Positions 15,090 through 17,517 of a DNA stretch of 17,517 bases are shown piece after piece; the stretch's first letter is position 1; the number at the start of each line of letters is the position of its first letter. Source of the DNA: Chloroflexota bacterium (GTDB lineage: Bacteria; Chloroflexota; Chloroflexia; Thermomicrobiales; JADLAZ01); assembly GCA_020849725.1 (NCBI GenBank), contig JADLAZ010000116.1:1-17517 (forward strand). The letters run 5' to 3'. The notes beneath the pieces were generated by a model. The model saw nothing but the letters and a program-made list of their open reading frames with translations, made no database searches and was not told the origin of the DNA. Made by a program: the position numbers and the translations under genes.

Positions 15090-15809
15090 ATGGCGCGGCT
15101 GCTGTTGCTGGGTGAATGGAGCATGGCGCGGTATCTGCTTGGCGCGATCGATGCCGGTGGCCATGCGCTGCGGCATGTCGAAGGCCGGCAGCGCCTCGAC
15201 CAGCTTGATGACGCCTACGACGTCATCATCTTCAGCGACTACATCTCCAGCCAGCTCGGCAGCGATGCGGCGGCGGCGATCGTCGCTCAGGTGCGGGCCG
15301 GGGCTGGCTTGATCATGATCGGTGGCTGGGGATCATTCACCAGTGAGAATGGCTTCTGGGGCCGCAGTCCGATCGCACCGCTGCTGCCAGTCATCTGCGC
15401 CGACACCGACGACCGCCGCAACGTCGCCGGCGGCGTCTGGCTCGAAGCGGTGACGCCGAACCATCCGACCCTGGCCGGCCTGGACCTGGCCGCGCCACCC
15501 GTTATCTGCGGCTACAACGAGGTGACGGTCGCGCCCGGCAGCACGCTCGTGCTGCGCGGCCGGCATGTCGCGTTCGGCCCGCCTCGCGACGGTGTGCTGG
15601 CGCCAGCGCCAGGCGCGGCCACGCCACTGCTGGTCGTGGGAGAGGCTGGCGCCGGACGCACTGTCGCCTATATGAGCGATCTCGTGCCACACTGGGTCGG
15701 TGGACTGGTTGACTGGGGCACGACACGCCGGCAGCTCAGCACCGACGCCTGGGTTGGCGACCAGTACGTCACGTTCGTGCTCAATCTCATTCAGTGGGCT
15801 GACGGCTGA
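15090..15809 (+). CDS. Putative glutamine amidotransferase-like protein (PF07090 type)
   Basis: A 239-aa flavodoxin-like class-I amidotransferase fold. Recognisable blocks are YDVIIFSDY near residue 45, AGLIMIGGWGSFTSENGFWG near 70-90, the PLLPV segment, HPTLAGLDL, CGYNEV, and SDLVPHWVGGLVDWG near 196. These match the family described as putative glutamine amidotransferase (PF07090). The nucleophile-elbow Cys of real GATases is absent: the position after GG is occupied by Trp, and the only cysteines sit in VICAD and VICGYN. Amidotransferase chemistry is therefore doubtful, and a binding or hydrolase-like role is possible. The ATG at 15090 is preferred to the 15024 codon because GAGGAG precedes it by 3 nt within a longer purine run. 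Divergent from the broken LLM oxidoreductase gene. Confidence 0.82.
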   Translation: MARLLLLGEWSMARYLLGAIDAGGHALRHVEGRQRLDQLDDAYDVIIFSDYISSQLGSDAAAAIVAQVRAGAGLIMIGGWGSFTSENGFWGRSPIAPLLPVICADTDDRRNVAGGVWLEAVTPNHPTLAGLDLAAPPVICGYNEVTVAPGSTLVLRGRHVAFGPPRDGVLAPAPGAATPLLVVGEAGAGRTVAYMSDLVPHWVGGLVDWGTTRRQLSTDAWVGDQYVTFVLNLIQWADG

Positions 15810-15848
15810 TAGCGCCTGATAGCGGAGCGAGTACCTCGCCAGACTCCA

Positions 15849-15874
15849 TTGCGTAGAATCGCACTTCTGCGCAA
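15849..15874. terminator. 10-bp imperfect hairpin after the amidotransferase-like gene
   Basis: TTGCGTAGAA, a 6-nt loop TCGCAC, then TTCTGCGCAA: ten pairs with one T-G wobble, starting 39 nt after the stop. There is no T-run after it, so it is either a weak terminator or a palindromic operator about 80 nt upstream of the transporter gene. Two copies of CTGATAGCG lie just before it. Confidence 0.4.
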
Positions 15875-15911
15875 TAACTCAGTCAGACCAACACCAACGC
15901 CGTCATAGCTG

Positions 15912-15933
15912 GGCAGACGCGCTCCCATCTGCC
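15912..15933. repeat. Inverted repeat just upstream of the MFS gene
   Basis: GGCAGA and TCTGCC are exact reverse complements 10 nt apart, and the right arm overlaps a second pair, CCCAT (15924-15928) and ATGGG (15936-15940). They end 16-23 nt before the GTG and could be an operator or a leader hairpin affecting translation. Confidence 0.35.
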
Positions 15934-15955
15934 ATGATGGGCCAGGAGGGAGCGT

Positions 15956-17188
15956 GTGACCCAGTCGCATCGCCTGTCGCCAGTCTCGTCACCGGCCGTA
16001 CCCACGGACGCGACCGCGACTGCACCCGACGACCTGGACCATCGGACGCGACGGCGCTCGATCGTGCTGCTGCTCGCCGCCACGGCGCTGTTCTGGTCAG
16101 CACTCTACCTGTACGTGCCGATCCTACCGGTGTACGCCGGCTTGCTGGGCGCATCGCTGCCAACGATCGGTCTGCTGGTCGGCTCGTACGGTATCGGACA
16201 ACTGTTGCTCCGCATTCCGATTGGCGCCTGGTCGGACCGGCTCGGCCGCCGCCGCCCATTCGTCGCTGCTGGCCTGGCCATAGCCGCGCTCAGCGGTGTG
16301 GCGCTGGCGCTGGCGACCGAGCCAACTAGCCTGATCCTGGCCCGTGCCCTCACCGGCGTCGCCGCGGCGGCCTGGGTCGCGTTCACTGTCCTGTTCGCCT
16401 CGTACTATGCTGCCGAGCGGGCGACGGTGGCGGTCAGCATCATCACCTTCGTCAACATCGCCGCACAGGCCGTCGCCACCTACGGTGGCAGCCTCCTGGC
16501 CCAGGTGGCGGGCTGGCAGGCGCCGTTCTGGGGTGCGGCCGGGCTGGGCCTGGTCGGCCTCGCTTGCCTGGTCGGCGTCCACGAGCGACCAATCGTGCGC
16601 TCCACGCCGCTCACGCTGCGTGGCATCGTGCGGGTGATCACGCGCCCGGCGTTGCTCGTCGTTGCCATGGCGGCGCTGCTCGGCACGGCGATCAACTTCT
16701 CGACATCGTTCGGGTTCACGCCAGTCTACGCCGCTGAGATGGGCGCCACGCGCGCTGACCTCGGGGCACTCACCGCCGCGCGGCTGGTGCCATTCGCCCT
16801 GGCGACGCTGGCGGCGGCATGGCTGGCCGGGCGAGTCGGAGCGCGCCGAACGATTGTCGCCGGCCTGGTGACTCTGGCGGTCGCCAACGCGCTGACACCG
16901 CTGACACGTGACCTGGCCGGGCTGGCGGTGCTGCAGGCGCTCGGCGGCATCGGCTTCGGCCTCAGCTCGCCAATGCTCATGGCGCTCAGCATCCGCACTG
17001 TGGCGGCGCAGGAGCGCGCCACGGCCATGGGCGCCTTTCAGGCGATCTACTCGGTCGGTATGCTGCTCGGGCCATGGGGCGCCGGCCTGCTGGCGGAGGC
17101 GGCCGGCCTCGGCAGCGTCTTCACCGTGGCCGGCGTCATCGCCCTGGCCGCAGCGGTCCTCGTCGGCGTCGCTGTGCGTGAGCGCTGA
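15956..17188 (+). CDS. Major facilitator superfamily (MFS) transporter, exporter-like
   Basis: This 410-aa inner-membrane protein has the usual 12-helix MFS layout. A polar N-terminus of about 34 residues ends in RTRRR before helix 1 (inside-positive). Motif A, GAWSDRLGRRRP, follows helix 2 near residues 90-101, and a central basic loop (around VHERPIVRS and IVRVI) splits the two six-helix halves. The second half has a weaker motif-A echo, AGRVGARRTIVAG. The overall pattern fits proton-coupled drug or metabolite efflux permeases, but the substrate is not evident. GTG at 15956 follows GGAGGGAGC closely; no better start is seen downstream. It is preceded by 146 nt with two inverted repeats, so it is probably its own transcription unit. 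It converges on the Maf gene with an 18-nt gap. Confidence 0.9.
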   Translation: MTQSHRLSPVSSPAVPTDATATAPDDLDHRTRRRSIVLLLAATALFWSALYLYVPILPVYAGLLGASLPTIGLLVGSYGIGQLLLRIPIGAWSDRLGRRRPFVAAGLAIAALSGVALALATEPTSLILARALTGVAAAAWVAFTVLFASYYAAERATVAVSIITFVNIAAQAVATYGGSLLAQVAGWQAPFWGAAGLGLVGLACLVGVHERPIVRSTPLTLRGIVRVITRPALLVVAMAALLGTAINFSTSFGFTPVYAAEMGATRADLGALTAARLVPFALATLAAAWLAGRVGARRTIVAGLVTLAVANALTPLTRDLAGLAVLQALGGIGFGLSSPMLMALSIRTVAAQERATAMGAFQAIYSVGMLLGPWGAGLLAEAAGLGSVFTVAGVIALAAAVLVGVAVRER

Positions 17189-17206
17189 GCCGCTCGCGGT
17201 TGGTGG

Positions 17207-17517
17207 TCAGCTATCGGGATGGCTCGTGCGCGGGCATGGCTCGCCGCTCAGGCCGGCGCAGTCGAGCGTGGGTGGCGGCATGCCGGCGACCGTCAGCAGG
17301 CGCACCAACTCACACAGCGGCAACCCGACGACGTTGGCCACGCAACCATCGATGCGCTCGATCAGGTGCGCGCCCTGGCCCTGCGCGGCATAGCTGCCGG
17401 CCTTGTCCATCGGCTCTCCGGTCGCGACGTACGCCGCGATCGTCGCATCGTCCACGTCGACCATCACGACCCGCGTCCTCAGCGCGGACAGCAACGTCAG
17501 GCCACGACCGGCATCGA
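17207..17517 (-). CDS. Maf-family nucleoside triphosphate pyrophosphatase, C-terminal part (5' end beyond window)
   Basis: The frame is open to the right edge, so only about 103 C-terminal residues are visible. The block AAYVATGEPMDKAGSY is the Maf signature: the GEPxDKAG segment supplies the conserved Glu, Asp and Lys of the nucleotide site. IDGCVANVVGLPLCELVRLL is the usual C-terminal helix region. Maf proteins hydrolyse non-canonical or modified nucleoside triphosphates (dTTP, UTP or m7GTP classes depending on subfamily) in the cytoplasm, as house-cleaning enzymes and sometimes with a link to division arrest. The sub-class cannot be read from this part. The segment ahead of the signature (LTLLSALRTRVVMVDV) looks somewhat short compared with common members. 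Convergent with the MFS gene. Confidence 0.87.
   Translation of the reverse strand, partial: DAGRGLTLLSALRTRVVMVDVDDATIAAYVATGEPMDKAGSYAAQGQGAHLIERIDGCVANVVGLPLCELVRLLTVAGMPPPTLDCAGLSGEPCPRTSHPDS

Noticed and set aside
1..17517. CRISPR array, IS element, tRNA/rRNA or phage module
   Set aside because: I looked for regularly spaced repeats, transposase motifs, cloverleaf-like segments and structural phage genes by eye and saw none. A tRNA or covariance-model scan was not possible here.

Overview
The window is 17.5 kb of high-GC DNA (about two thirds G+C in most genes) with short gaps between genes, GTG starts alongside ATG, and strong purine-rich ribosome binding sites. The gene mix is typical of a free-living bacterium, most likely a Chloroflexota member (for example the Thermomicrobia): a large MalT/LAL-type LuxR regulator beside a small 'LDARW..WFDGL' protein, an F420-type LLM oxidoreductase, a DUF2306 membrane protein, a PF07090 amidotransferase-like protein, and a very large RecB-like nuclease/UPF1-like helicase fusion. 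The taxonomic call is inference from gene content. I saw no rRNA, tRNA, CRISPR array, transposase or phage gene.

Layout. (1) At the left edge is the end of a family-2 glycosyltransferase with a C-terminal coiled coil (+). It runs tail to tail into a 1463-aa Dna2-like nuclease-helicase (-), and the two stop codons interlock. (2) A 154-bp divergent promoter region separates the helicase from a three-gene forward operon: a class-III PLP aminotransferase/aminomutase-like enzyme, a CtBP-type D-2-hydroxyacid dehydrogenase, and a short-chain dehydrogenase. Together these look like an oxidation/reduction and amino-transfer route for a small hydroxy/keto/amino acid whose substrate cannot be read from sequence. 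(3) A 922-aa LAL-type LuxR regulator follows. After it comes a 342-bp non-coding stretch rich in inverted and direct repeats, then a forward cluster of an 88-aa soluble protein and three integral membrane proteins (about 4 TM, about 6 TM, DUF2306). The regulator probably controls this cluster. Part of the cluster is near 50% G+C.

(4) On the minus strand is a broken LLM-class flavin/F420-dependent oxidoreductase that has lost the middle of its barrel together with a frame change. It is divergent from a PF07090 glutamine-amidotransferase-like protein (+). (5) An MFS exporter-like transporter (+) converges on the C-terminal part of a Maf nucleotide pyrophosphatase (-) that runs off the right edge.

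The points most worth a second look are the regulator/membrane cassette with its repeat-rich leader and duplicated translation-start module, the Dna2-like fusion, the internally deleted LLM oxidoreductase, and the uncharacterised PLP/CtBP/SDR operon with a probable NADP(H)-preferring dehydrogenase. I did not find a clear-cut new multi-gene defence or mobile system.
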